NCBI GenBank assembly: GCA_949752745.1
Contig: OX457024.1
Coordinates: forward strand, 46,194,490 to 46,258,489
Direction: 5' to 3'
From: Protula sp. h YS-2021
Taxonomy: Eukaryota > Annelida > Polychaeta > Sabellida > Serpulidae
Length of the DNA: 64,000 nt
Shown: positions 1-21,143 of the stretch, one piece after another
How positions within the stretch are numbered: position 1 is the first letter of the stretch
Layout of the letters: each line of letters opens with the position of its first letter
The notes under the pieces: generated by a model
What the model was told of the DNA's origin: nothing
Seen by the model: the letters and a program-made list of their open reading frames with translations, nothing else
Databases searched by the model: none
Program-made: the position numbers and the translations under genes

Positions 1-127
1 AGGCAGAATTAGTAATATATTGACAAGCTTTTCTTTTTGAAATACAAAGTTAATAGCAATTTAATGTTAGCACAGTTACTGTTGTTCAATTGTTTACAGT
101 AATATATTTATGTTTATTACCTTTCAG

Positions 128-7979
<7,852 letters not shown>

Positions 7980-9689
7980 ATGAAAACCGAAAAATCTGTC
8001 CTGTTTTGGTGCGAATATGATCGTCTATGGTCACATTAATGTAGGCTGTTTTTAAGTGTTTGCTCTGAATGGGCAACAATTCTTTTTAATATATCGCATA
8101 TGATAAGTAATATTTACATTATTAAAAAACAGGCCTTCGAACAGTAATTCGTAGTACTTATTAGCCGTGCATTTTTCTAATATGCAACAGAATCTAAGTG
8201 TGTTATTGCGATGTAACTCTAAGGCTTATGGTTAATGCCTGCTATTAACGTTTCTTCTATAAACTAGAGTATAAAAACTGGAAAGGATCAGCTAAATACG
8301 TGAAAAGAGAAAATGTCAAGCAAGTGTTCATTAAATCGTTTAAAATTGAAGCTTGAAAGTAAAATGTTGAATTTTTCAGGTTCAACTTTAATTGAACTAT
8401 GTGGCTAGCTATTTTTATGAAAACTCTGTTAATATTAATTATGAAACATTATTCACATATTTTTCTTTTAAAGCCTTCAACAACATTCTGGATAGCATAC
8501 ACTTTTCAATGATTTTGAAAAGTTAATAAATTTAGTAGTGTATGTGTAAAGTATTTCGAGATTTTCTTCAAATAAGTTATGTGCTATGAATGAGGATTCC
8601 TTTGCCGTTGCTGTCTCAGATAAGAGTTCCCTTATCTACATTTATTCAATGACAAAAAGATTGATTTTATTATATGATTACACCTCTTTTAGAGAGTGTA
8701 ATATACTACAGTATTGTTATGTAGTTTTTAAGACTTGTATATACTAAAATAAAACTTTCTTCAAAGTCGTTAAATAAAATTTGACCAAAGTAATAACTAT
8801 AACAATAAATTAATAAAATCATAAAATGATGAGGAAGAATTTAATGGCCTTTAGTTTGATCACTTAATCTGTATAATTGTCTACTATGTACTTAGCAAAA
8901 AGGAGACAAAACTTTAAGCTAAAAATTATTTGAGGAATAGACTTAAAAATACATCATTGAAAATACGAGTAGATTAAAAGAAGATTGTAAAATTCATATA
9001 TTGTGATAATTGCTGTTGTTTGGGTTAATGAACCGTAGCTAGAAAACCAGGTTTTTGAAGAAACTAACAAAATAATTATAATATAGTGTGCATAACGATG
9101 AACCAATAAAGCGGACACCTCACTAAACCGCATAATTATCTTGATGAAATTGGTGTCCGATTTATCAAGGTTTTACTTTACTTACTTCCGGGACTCATTT
9201 TCACAGTATTCTTCTGTCTCGACTAAGAAGCAGAACCAGGAGGAGAAGAAAAAGAAGAAATTGAAATTGGAGGTTCTTATGAAGTATTTAAAGAATAAAT
9301 AATATAATTGAATGTGGTGTTGCGGTATGCAATCAAGAGTAATCCCAGCCGAAATGCTATTTTATATTAAAATATTAACTGACGCCAACCATATGGCCTC
9401 ATTCTGTTGAAATTTGTCTAAAGATAGCCAAGATTGTTTACCTGCTATATATTTTTTTCATTGGTCATAAAATGGCAAAAGAATTGGCGAAAACAAAATT
9501 TTCACCAAAATCCGAATTAACTAATTTGAAATGTCGGTTAAAGGCAGACTTTAATAATTGTCTGGGATTTTTACTTTTGTTTCAAGATCTACCAAAAATT
9601 TTGAACGAATGTAGTGGGGTATAAGAGCACCCATCCGCTTGTCTTTGCTTACTATTACTCATTTCGCAAGTCGTAAACTGGTTAAAATA
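7980..9689. other. 3' flank of the PKS and AT-rich intergenic DNA
   Basis: Contains the 3' UTR and polyadenylation candidates of the PKS, then AT-rich DNA without a convincing coding exon. Near 9110-9180 there is a short stretch with words such as GGTGTCCG and GGTTTTACTTTA that resemble the ends of the pogo-like MITE at 59.7 kb. It is too degraded to delimit. Confidence 0.5.
8525..8530 (+). terminator. Candidate polyadenylation signal for the PKS gene
   Basis: AATAAA about 550 bases past the PKS stop codon. A second AATAAA is at 8748-8753 and an ATTAAA variant near 8330. The choice between them cannot be made from sequence alone. Confidence 0.4.
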
Positions 9690-10517
9690 TTGGCGAAAAA
9701 ACTCTAAACATATGCAAGAGTAGGCCTAACTGTCATAAAAATGGTATAATCTTGCTGTTTCTGTGAGGTGTAGCGTCAAAAATTAGTGATATATATTGAC
9801 TAAAATCCAAGATGTATCTCTTCCTGGGAATTTAACGTTCGCTTATCTTCACCTTTTGATGCGTAAGTTACGGTATTTACGGTAATCGACGCATAAGTTA
9901 TGAATTGTATGAATTTCTACACGTGTAGGCGTATAATATGGATAAACATTGCCAGAATTGCGAAAAAACTTATATTAAACTCTAAACATATGCAAGAGTA
10001 GGCCTAACTGTCATAAAAATGGTATAATCTTGCTGTTTCTGTGAGGTGTAGCGTCAAAAATTAGTGATATATATTGACTAAAATCCAAGATGTATCTCTT
10101 CCTGGGAATTTAACGTTCGCTTATCTTCACCTTTTGATGCGTAAGTTACGGTATTTACGGTAATCGACGCATAAGTTATGAATTGTATGAATTTCTACAC
10201 GTGTAGGCGTATAATATGGATAAACATTGCCAGAATTGCGAAAAAACTTATATTAAACTCTAAACATATGCAAGAGTAGGCCTAACTGTCATAAAAATGG
10301 TATAATCTTGCTGTTTCTGTGAGGTGTAGCGTCAAAAATTAGTGATATATATTGACTAAAATCCAAGATGTATCTCTTCCTGGGAATTTAACGTTCGCTT
10401 ATCTTCACCTTTTGATGCGTAAGTTACTGTATTTACGGTAATCGACGCATAAGTTATGAATTGTATGAATTTCTACACGTGTAGGCGTATAATATGAATA
10501 AACATTGCCAGAATTGT
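9690..10517 (+). repeat. 278-bp tandem repeat, about three copies
   Basis: The word CTCTAAACATATGCAAGAG starts at 9702, 9980 and 10258, giving an exact 278-bp period. The last copy stops at about 10517. Copies are almost identical; I saw only isolated substitutions, such as GGTATTTACGG versus TGTATTTACGG and ATATGGATAAAC versus ATATGAATAAAC. That implies recent duplication or homogenisation. Each unit contains an imperfect inverted pair around GCGTAAGTTACGGTA and CGACGCATAAGTTATG. No coding potential is seen. It could be the core repeat of a pearl/Helitron-type non-autonomous element, but no element ends were found. Confidence 0.9.
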
Positions 10518-11125
10518 CTTATTATCTGAAACTGTAAACACTTGAGTCTGAAAGACTGAATAACAGCACATTACCTATATTCCTTCTTTATGCTCCTTAA
10601 AATGAAGACTTATGTTTGGAAAAGAAACCTTTGAAGATTTGTTCAGTTTCCGGTTTAAGGGGTGCTTTTATGGCTTTTGCATAATTTTATACCTTGTTTT
10701 GTAGTGTTTGATGTTACGACGAAATATTTGAGTTATTTTAGATGCCAAAGCTAGTTAAGACTTTTATGTTTCTAGCTAAATTCACGGGATTATCACCACT
10801 TTCCTTCCCCTTTTCAACTAGTCTGGGAACCAAATGGCTCTGCCCACCTCGGTAGAGGCTTCAGAGTGGAAGGGAAAGCCAGTTGGTTCTACCTACTGCC
10901 CCACCAGTGTTAGGAAGTGTGGGTATACCCAAGTTTTGTAATCATTTATGGCTTTCCCCACACAGTATCCCCATCTAGCTATCCTTCCTCCTTAGGTTAT
11001 GGCTCACCAGCCCCTACAAACCCGTCCCCGGCATAGGCATATATAGGATAGAGGGTCGCGTTAGCAAGAGGTAAATTACGGCTATTGTTGTTGCCAGTTA
11101 TTTGTCAGGCTTTTCTGTTGCAGAC

Positions 11126-12783
11126 ATGACTGACGCAGAAGACTACCTTCAAAAGGCGGCAGTTGGTCATCCATCATTTACTGGTAACCCACATTCCGTC
11201 TGCGACATGTGCAGCATTTTTAAGGCCTGGTCTTGTGTGAGGAGCAGAATATCTCATGGACTGTAAACACCTCTCCCATACAGACTGAAAAGAGGCAGAG
11301 AGAAATCACATCAAAACCCAAACGTCGGAAAGAGTGCGTTAAGAAAGTATGCGCCAGAAGGTGCAATTAGAGACCAATGCGCCTAACTCCGCCTCTCAAC
11401 TCGCCGAGGGTTCGCCGCCCCTGGCTTCAGAAGGTAGCCAACAAGCTGGGGCCACATCGGACAAAAGCGGCACGTGGGAGAAGCTCAGTTGTTTAATGCC
11501 TTCGAAGACAGCAGCTGAACTGGATGATATGCAGAAAGAAATATTGAAAGAGGCGTGGCTTCCATCCCAATCATCACTTCGATGCCCCTCTACATGAAGC
11601 ACTGCAAGGAAAGGAGATAATGTGAATGTTATGAATGTGAGCCCGGCCAATTCGCCAGTAACTGCTATACCAGAAGAAATGGCATCCTGTCATTGCAACA
11701 ATAAGGAGTATTCTCCCTTCTCGGCGTGATATCCAGACCAGGCCCAGTGACTGTATCAGAGCTATTCTGGGCACAAGAAGTGGTAACAGTGAGCGTTATG
11801 ATGGAGCAAACCAGCTGGCCTCTGTTCATGTGATTATCCTAGAAAGACACAAAACCCTACCGCCGGCAGCCTTATCATCGGCAGCGCAACTCAAAGATCA
11901 TATAGCCAGTGATGGGGATTCAGTATGCGTCTCTTTGAAACACAGTCGAGAGCCAGATCTCCTCTTCTCGTAAAAGGACACAGATGGAGACAGGCGAGGT
12001 GTATCCCAGCCTTCGCGTCAAGCGTTAGTGGAGGAAGAGTCAGACTGTGTGGAGAGTTCATTAGGGGAATTGGAGGAACTTACCTACCGCATCAGACTTA
12101 TGAATGAGGCGCGCTCGATAAAGAAGAGTGCACAATATTGCACAGATCTGACAGCTGTACCTTTTCTCATCCCACGCTACAGTCACAGAACACAGCAAAT
12201 ACCCTCGTCAGCGACAGAACCAGCCTGAATATTGTCAGATAGCTAACATTCCCTTTAGATATGAAAGCACAAGTCTGGCGGGATAGAGGTAGGGAATCCC
12301 TTTCCGGATAGGGAAGAGGGGCCTATCCGGCTGTCGTCACAAAGCGAGGCACCGGCGCAAGAGACGTTCCTAGCATTAACCACCAGTGCCAGAGTCGCCA
12401 AAGCCCTGGCCTCAAGGCAGAGAGAATTCCAACGGATAGACTTGGACACCGTCATGGCTAGACTTTAACCATCCAAGCAGCTGGGGGTCACATCAGCGAA
12501 GTACAGGACAACGGACAAGCCTATGCCCATCGAGCCTTTAGAGCAGCCCTGAAAGAGGATGGTATGAATGCTTAGGGTGAAGCCAGACTCTTATATCCCT
12601 CTACTACACAAGGATATAACAGTGCTAGAGGGCTTGGATTGGCCAATACTCAACATAACGTCAATGCAAAACCATACATCGGAAGTATTGAAGGACGCTC
12701 TTGCTCAGAAGGAGATATCCTTCCATCCTAGCGATCCTGAAGCTGTCGAAATGCGTAGCAGTGGCTACCCGGGATACGGTTAA
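11126..12783 (+). pseudogene. DIRS ORF1 (gag-like) remnant, copy A
   Basis: ATG at 11126 follows a pyrimidine tract and CAG (TTTTCTGTTGCAG). The first residues include NPHSVCDMC, matching NPHSICDRC of the intact element's ORF1. Further in-order matches appear in shifting frames: TAAELDDMQKEILKEAW near 11.5 kb against TVAELDIPEGQERDRLREAW, and EPLEQP followed by PILNITSMQNHTSEVLKDAL near 12.5-12.7 kb against ALEQP and HILNIMSFQDHALKALK. Multiple stops and frameshifts make it non-functional. Confidence 0.75.
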
Positions 12784-12981
12784 GATTGCAACAAATCAGC
12801 TCATCTCCATTGCGCAGCTAAGGGGAGATGCGTTATTGCTATACTAATGGTCTTCGGACAAGGGGGCACGTGAACTGAGACATTCAAGTATCCTGAGCCA
12901 GATCAAGCTATTCGCATCAACGGTTGAACGTGGAGAACAGAGCCCTATGGTAGGATCTGGTGCTTATGTCTAACTCCGTAA

Positions 12982-13082
12982 GTGTTCTCAAAAGTGATGA
13001 AAGTGATGAAAACATGGACCAGACTTCAAGGCATGCTGGTCTTTCAGTGTTTGGATGACTATTTTATAGCTGGTCAATGTAG
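12982..13082 (+). pseudogene. DIRS reverse transcriptase remnant, copy A
   Basis: Reads VFSKVMKVMKTW, then RLQGMLVFQCLDDYFIAGQ. This matches the palm motif of the intact element (VFSKVMKVLKTC, RLEGMLVFQYLDDWFLA). The Tyr of the YLDD box is Cys here. The fragment ends abruptly and follows the gag remnant far too closely, which shows a large internal deletion. Confidence 0.8.
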
Positions 13083-14264
13083 GAAAAATCAGAACTATTG
13101 CCCAAACAGCAAATAGTGCTCAGGCTGTTCGTTTGACAGAGATCTTGTGATTCTTAGTATTCTGAATTAAAAGTGCTAATTTTGTTATTTATTATATTTC
13201 ATATCTCTGTCTGTTCGTATGTATGTCACCGAGGTCGGTTGGTTGTGCAATCCGTTGGAGGTAGGAGAGGGATAGTAGTGAGACACAGGAGCGCTTACGT
13301 TCAGGACACTCCACACCCCACCTCTACACACTCCATTAAGTCGGGTTGATAAAGGTTTGTGTTTATAGATGTTATCGAGACTCTGGTCTAGCCTTCTTAC
13401 TGAGAAAGAAATGGGTGGAAGTATGCAAGTAGGCAAACGGGCAAATAACTGGAGCCATTCCAGATGATGGCCCTTTCCACGTGGTTATACCCATTAGCCA
13501 TTTGGGCCTCGTGAGTAGAACCACTTAAGTGGATGGCTCCACCCACATAAGCGAAGCCATGTGGATATTTTATTACATGAATGAAGCCATTCTTAGTTTC
13601 GTTCTACCCAAGTGTATTTACATTGTCGTTCTTTCTTTATATGATCTTTTACTTAAGTATATCTCATACTGCACGTCGAGAGTGTTATTTTGTTGAAGAC
13701 AGTAAAACCTCAAAGATACTTTGATGTCTTTTAGTTACTCGTTCAATACGTATATCAGTAAAAGCGTAGTTCGTATTAAAAAAAACTTTTGTAAACGAGG
13801 CGTGCCTAGCCGGTTTTACCCCAACGCCGGTTTCTAATGCCATTTAAAGGTGGAGATAAGCAAATGTTGCCTTTTGCGAAGTAAAAACATGATTCCCTTT
13901 CTCCACGTTTAGGCCTTTCTTATACCCGCTCTGTTCCATCCACTCTGTAAATCCATGTAGGCCGGTGGGTGTGGTGGGGTGGGGTAATAAAATAAAACTG
14001 GCGATAAACTATTTTTGTATTAAAATCTTGACTGGCACCATGTCATAAATCCTGACATCAGTATTCATAAGCTGGAGCATTGTCAATGGACAATCTTGCT
14101 CACTTGTGTCGTCGGTCCACAATTTAATATGCAAAGAAGAACAAGGCTGACAATAACAGATAACATGGGAGTGCTCTTGATATTAATAACATCCATTATT
14201 ATCTTTGAGGGAAAGAAGCGAAACTAAAATACCGCATTTTACTTTTTAAATAACATAATCTACC

Positions 14265-14889
14265 CCAGTAAACATTGCGACATTGGAACAATATTGAATA
14301 GATAACGTCCATTGTAAAATGAAAGTGAAAAGTGAAAACAATGTCTACAAAGCTGCTTGAAAGACATCAAATATCGGACATCTAATCGACGATGGGTAAA
14401 ACTGCAAATGTAAGCCGAAACAACATCCCGACGTTGTATAGACATCGTGAAAGTGATGACATGTAGACGTCGGGACATTAATAAACTAGAATCGTCATTA
14501 TAACAGCAACGTTCGTTGTGTGGTTACTCCTGTATCACAGTAACCCATCCACGTGTCATCAAGTCACACCGGATGATTATGTAGTCGATTTCCATGAATA
14601 TGTAACAAAGATAGGTTTGACAATCTTGCCCGCTCTCCAAATTCTTATATTTCACGTCTTCATTTTGACTATTTCGAAGTGACTTGTCAACACAAGGAGA
14701 TTTTGATTTTGATAGTGTGTCCGAGGTGACCCAACGTCAAAGCCACGTTGTGTAAAGATGTTTGTAACACGTTGATCTGTGGTTGAAGCCAATCACAACC
14801 AAAGTACAGCCACAGTTAATTCTGTGGTTTGGTCGAATTGACTTCGCAACCTCAAATCGATGTTGGATCGACGTCGAAATGTTTTCTGG
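14265..14889. mobile_element. CCAG-type MITE, copy 1
   Basis: The termini are inverted: the left reads CCAGTAAACATTGCGAC and the right, reverse-complemented, CCAGAAAACATTTCGAC, so 15 of 17 positions match. The interior is rich in scattered words such as CGACGT, CAACGT and ACGTTG and has no coding capacity. The same family recurs at 43175-43673. No target-site duplication could be fixed. Confidence 0.65.
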
Positions 14890-17800
14890 GATCCGCATTC
14901 AAGGAATAAATCCGAAAGGAATATTCCGTTAAGCTGGCGTTATGGCTTAACTGTCTGACACAAATATCTATACAAAGGAGGGGATCTAAAATAGGAAAGC
15001 GACCAATTTTGAGAAGGTTGGTATACCAATATCAAGAAGTTCAGTCAATGTCTTGCGCTTGTATATTTAGGGGAATGCAACTAAAATAGTCATACAAATT
15101 AAAAGCAAATTTTGGAATAAACTTAATGAAACTGTACTTGCTCCTACTACGCACTTTTTTAACATGATCTGAATAGTAGTGGTTGGTCTGGAAAACACTT
15201 GGTCTGGAAAGTAGTGGTGGTTTGGAAAGTACCGAGTTGTGAAGTGGAAGGTGGAACTGAAAAAAAAAATAGGTCGTTCAACAAAAATGCATCTTTCGGA
15301 AAGCGCCAACCTAAACATTGTGTAATTTGAAGAATTTGGTTAACCACGATTAGAAAAGAACGCTTATTGATAAAAATCGACACTATCGCTGAATTTGGCC
15401 GGGTTTTATAAGTGTTCTTGCCATTTTGATCAATTTGAAACGACTGCTGTATGTGAGAAAAGGTGGGGTTATTTTCCGCCTCTCGCCATGCTAAAACTTA
15501 GCAAATTCGCCTAGTTATTCGATATTAGGTCAGTATCCTTAGCTCAGTTATTCTGCATTGCTTTGAATCCTCAGTCCAGAAATGGTTCTACATTTATTTT
15601 GTTGAAGTGCATTCCTAGAAAGGTTAAAAACTAGGTTATTTTCCTTCAATAAACGGAACTATTGAAGTAGCGTAGAATGTCTCTTAATGGGCGTGTACTT
15701 TAGTCCATTGTCGTCTGTGAGTTCTTTCTCACCAATACCCTGCAGCATGTCCTGCGCGGATGTTTTATTGTATACATTATACATTTTGGCCTTTGTGATT
15801 GTGAGGACTTGTAGAATAGAATACTTAAGCTGTGTTTACCTAAATAAATGTTATTGCTGTATAGACATGACCTATAATATTCCATTTGCCTGTGTCATTT
15901 TCTTTAAATACGCTTTCAAAAATATTGTTTAAACGAATTAGCTGTCTTCTTCATTCGCTTTGATATCAGGCTTTCCTGGTCATATGGTTTACAACCGTGT
16001 ACTAAGGTTGTTTTTTTTTTTTGTGAATGTTAGTTCATTGTTTGTTTGCTGCTGGTAAGTGAGTAAGTTCAATGTTTTCTGTTTATTAAAGTCATTCCTG
16101 AAGTCACAAATATCACATGCAATGAAAGTCAGGAGCAATTGTTCTCAAGACAATTTTCTGAACAGCCGAATTGATTTTTTTTGGTGGTAAATTTTAAAAA
16201 TGATTGGCTCTAGAATAATATGGCCTCCTTGTAACTAATGAGCTTTCTGTTTTGAATGCTTGGTAGGTTTGGGGAATTGTCACTACTTGACAAATACGAA
16301 ACTCGGTCTCTCTTGGCTTTATTTTTAAAATACAACAAATGTATGAACAATATACAATGGATATTTATTCACGCCATAAAACGGTAAAGCATTACACCGG
16401 ATTGACAGTAGCTGTAGTGACAGCTTGATGTGACATTACAATCCACTCGCTCCATACTTATAGCTTTCATTGCGCCCAGTCTTCTGGTTATAAATTACAT
16501 AAATGTTAATACACATTTGTTAAGCACCAGTCTTAACGTGAAGCCCCGATACGATACCGCGGTGCTTCATGGCTCTTCTCAACCCGCATTAAATGCGTGC
16601 GAGCAACGCGAATATTGCAAAGCGAATATGTACAGCGAATACAAATAGGATGTATAGCAGAATAGTTATTTGTACCGAAATACGCGTTTCATTGACGTTC
16701 TTCTACAGAAATTGCACAGGCGTCGCACACAACAGAATGACGAGAAAACGCCGTCTGAACAACATTGGAAGCGAAACATTCTACAAAAACATCCGTGTCA
16801 CAACCAATAACAGTGATTTTATTATGACCCGACGGAAGTGCAGCCCATTACAGCGCGTTGGAAAACATGCCAAAATTTGAAGATAAAAAAATGCCAGTAG
16901 AAGTTTCTTCCAAATATTTTTGAGAAATACATGTGTATAATGTAACTCTAAACTTTGTTTCCCACGAGATGGCGCCAAGTGGGAATGTAACTTTACGAGC
17001 CAGCAAATATAAATACAACGTCGTTTTGTCCGATTGCCTTACAGAGTTGTTAATCGGCGTCGAAAGAAAATTGTTTTCATAATGCATGTATATTTTCACA
17101 GAGAAAAATGCTTCTGTGTTCATATGAGACTTTTCCCGATCTTTCAGCTGTAATGGTGACGTCATGCGTTATTGTTACATGAGGATTCTGAGCCTCGAAA
17201 CCCCTTCTCATGACGTCGGTTTTCAAAGCCTTTTAATGCCAACAAATGCACCTGTGCACTCTGTCTACACTTACACAGCTATTTCTTTATTTCCGGGCAT
17301 GAATATTTATAGTTATGCGACCAACTCTTTTTGGTCATCAAACACATCAAATATCAAAACCTTTCTTCCTCTTTTCATGATATATTTGATCAACTTTATC
17401 ACCAGATTTATCCATTTCAAAAACATCATTTGTAACTAGATATTCTGTTTCAACTGAATTTTACACATTCAAGTGTATCCTGTGATAATAATTCAGTTTT
17501 ATAATAATCTTATAGCTTCTCCTAAAGCCTGCGTCAAATTCCCACCAACCCATTCGCAAAATCCGTATGCATTAATTTCAAGATCCTGAGCACTGTTCTG
17601 GCATTTTTGATAAGAATTCTTAGCCATTTTGGAAGTTAAAAAGGATTGGGATGGAATTCGGGTGTAAAGTTCATCTGTTTTTTTTTGTGTTCTTTTTTGT
17701 TTTTTTTTTTTGGAAGTTTTTAGGATCCCAAAGTATTATCTTGGATATTTTTTCTAGACATGGAACCCGATAGTGCAAATTCAATTTCTACATTGCTATC

Positions 17801-18850
17801 CATTAATATATACATATTCAGGTATTTTACTCTTGTGAGATCACGATCCGGTTCTCGAACTTATTTTATCTTGTTTTTGTCCAATTATCACAACTTTCTT
17901 TTATTTTAAATTTTCAGACTAAAGATCTCTATATAGCTATGTTCTTTTACTTCATCAGAAGGAGTTTCTCATTTTGACACATTGTATTACAATAATCAAC
18001 ATGTATCGGTTCTTGACCTAAACTGGTCACTGGATGAGAACATTACAGACTGCGAAATCGGGCTTATTACAGATTTTATATTTCGTGGAACTGCGGTTTA
18101 AAACTGACAAACTTCTCTCACAGCTGGTTTCCTACCGAGAGACAAACTCGTGACGTAGTCCCTCACGGTTTCTCAGCCAGGAAACCACCTGTGCTTGAAG
18201 TTTCTCTGTTTTAATAAAAGGTCAGCTGCTTATGCATTTGACTAAATCAGTCGATTTTACTTAAAAAATCATGCGTTGTGCCATGCAACAATTAAACCGA
18301 AAATGTTATAAGACAGAATATTAGTTCACTAAAGTTTACATTTTTTCTATTAAAATACCCACAGAGCTCAAGATTAATACATAAGAATGCAAAGATAGTC
18401 ACTGATAAAAGAATTAAATGACACGGAACTCTTTTTCAACCCACCTGGTCATTATCTTAAGTTTGTTCCTCATACTTTGCCTGATAAATATTTGACAATT
18501 ACTCACGGATTTTTGTTATTGTATTCTACACTACAAACATTGTATATTAAATAACGTGTAATGGGCAAGCTACTTAAAATATTTCAAATACAATTTAACC
18601 CATTTTATGTCAAAATGTCTCCTTCTTTACCGAGAAAGAAGGAAACCGTTTGTGGGTTTGTCGAAAATAACGGTTATGATATTTACGCAAACTTCAATAC
18701 GTTTTGATCTTTTTTGGTATTTTGAAGCGGCCAATGACGATTGGCCCAAAAACCAGTCCACTTGTTTCCTTCACTTACTTCCGAACGGTCTCTCACCTCT
18801 TTTTTTTATGGGGATTTCGTTAAAGCAGGCCTTAGAGACTAGAGACTGAT
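14890..18850. other. Intergenic DNA without recognisable genes
   Basis: AT-rich sequence with only short open frames lacking family resemblance or splice support. It holds T-runs near 16010 and 17680-17710. A palindromic pair, CACAGCTGGTTTCCT (18120) and CAGGAAACCACCTGTG (18178), forms an imperfect hairpin. No RNA gene was seen. Confidence 0.5.
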
Positions 18851-18854
18851 CCTG

Positions 18855-18949
18855 AATTCCCCGATGGAAGCCTTACCGGGGTGGTGGTATCCTGCTCTTA
18901 AAGTGGTAGGATACGATTTACTTCAAATCGTACGCTTTCGCGTTGTTTT

Positions 18950-18987
<38 letters not shown>
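18855..18987 (+). other. Hairpin-rich segment with a 37-A tail (possible retroposed small RNA or SINE)
   Basis: A pure run of 37 A (18951-18987) ends a short GC-richer segment that folds into consecutive hairpins. CCCCG/CGGGG lies at 18859-18863 and 18877-18881. GTATCCT/AGGATAC lies at 18887-18893 and 18908-18914. TACGATTT/AAATCGTA lies at 18912-18919 and 18925-18932 with a 5-base loop. ACGC/GCGT follows directly. Stacked hairpins plus a poly(A) tail fit a retroposed structured RNA or a SINE 3' end. No A/B boxes or target-site duplication were identified and the RNA family is not recognised. Confidence 0.45.
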
Positions 18988-20734
<1,747 letters not shown>

Positions 20735-21143
20735 CACTGTAGGATATTATTGCTTCATAGGATATATGTCTTGAAATTCGCCACCACATAGGCAATGGTT
20801 GCAGACGTTTTAATTTAAACATTTGAAAGCAAAGTTCGTCTTGCAATAGATATCAAAATGACAGTGATTTTGTTACAACCTACTGTTAGAACCTACTGTT
20901 ACAATTTTGCCCATATAACTGGCCTAAAATTTGGACGTTATTATTCCATAGAAATTCAAATGAATGGTGTTGAAATTTGAAAATTAAACACACACACGCA
21001 CACCCACATCCCAGCGTATAAAATGATATGTGTTCATATACCCATTGCTTGCTGGTTCTTACGAAATGAAAATGGGTCAATGAGCTAGATGAAATAGGAA
21101 GGACTCTTTAAATAGCGGCCAAGTGCTCGGTTGGTCGGCGTCG

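Larger units (their letters stand above)
10800..13890 (+). mobile_element. Degenerate DIRS retrotransposon copy A
   Basis: An eroded, internally deleted copy of the same class of element as the one at 25.3-33.3 kb, but in + orientation and clearly diverged. It keeps a 5' leader with a splice acceptor just before the ORF1 start, gag-like ORF1 fragments (11126-12783) and a short RT fragment (12982-13082). At 13840-13890 there is a terminal-repeat fragment (GGTGGAGATAAG, then TTTTGCGAAGTAAAAAC) that matches the right end of the intact element. RNase H and recombinase regions were not found. The left boundary is uncertain. Confidence 0.75.

Noticed and set aside
9690..10517. CRISPR-like array
   Set aside because: Contiguous 278-bp tandem units without spacers in a eukaryotic context.
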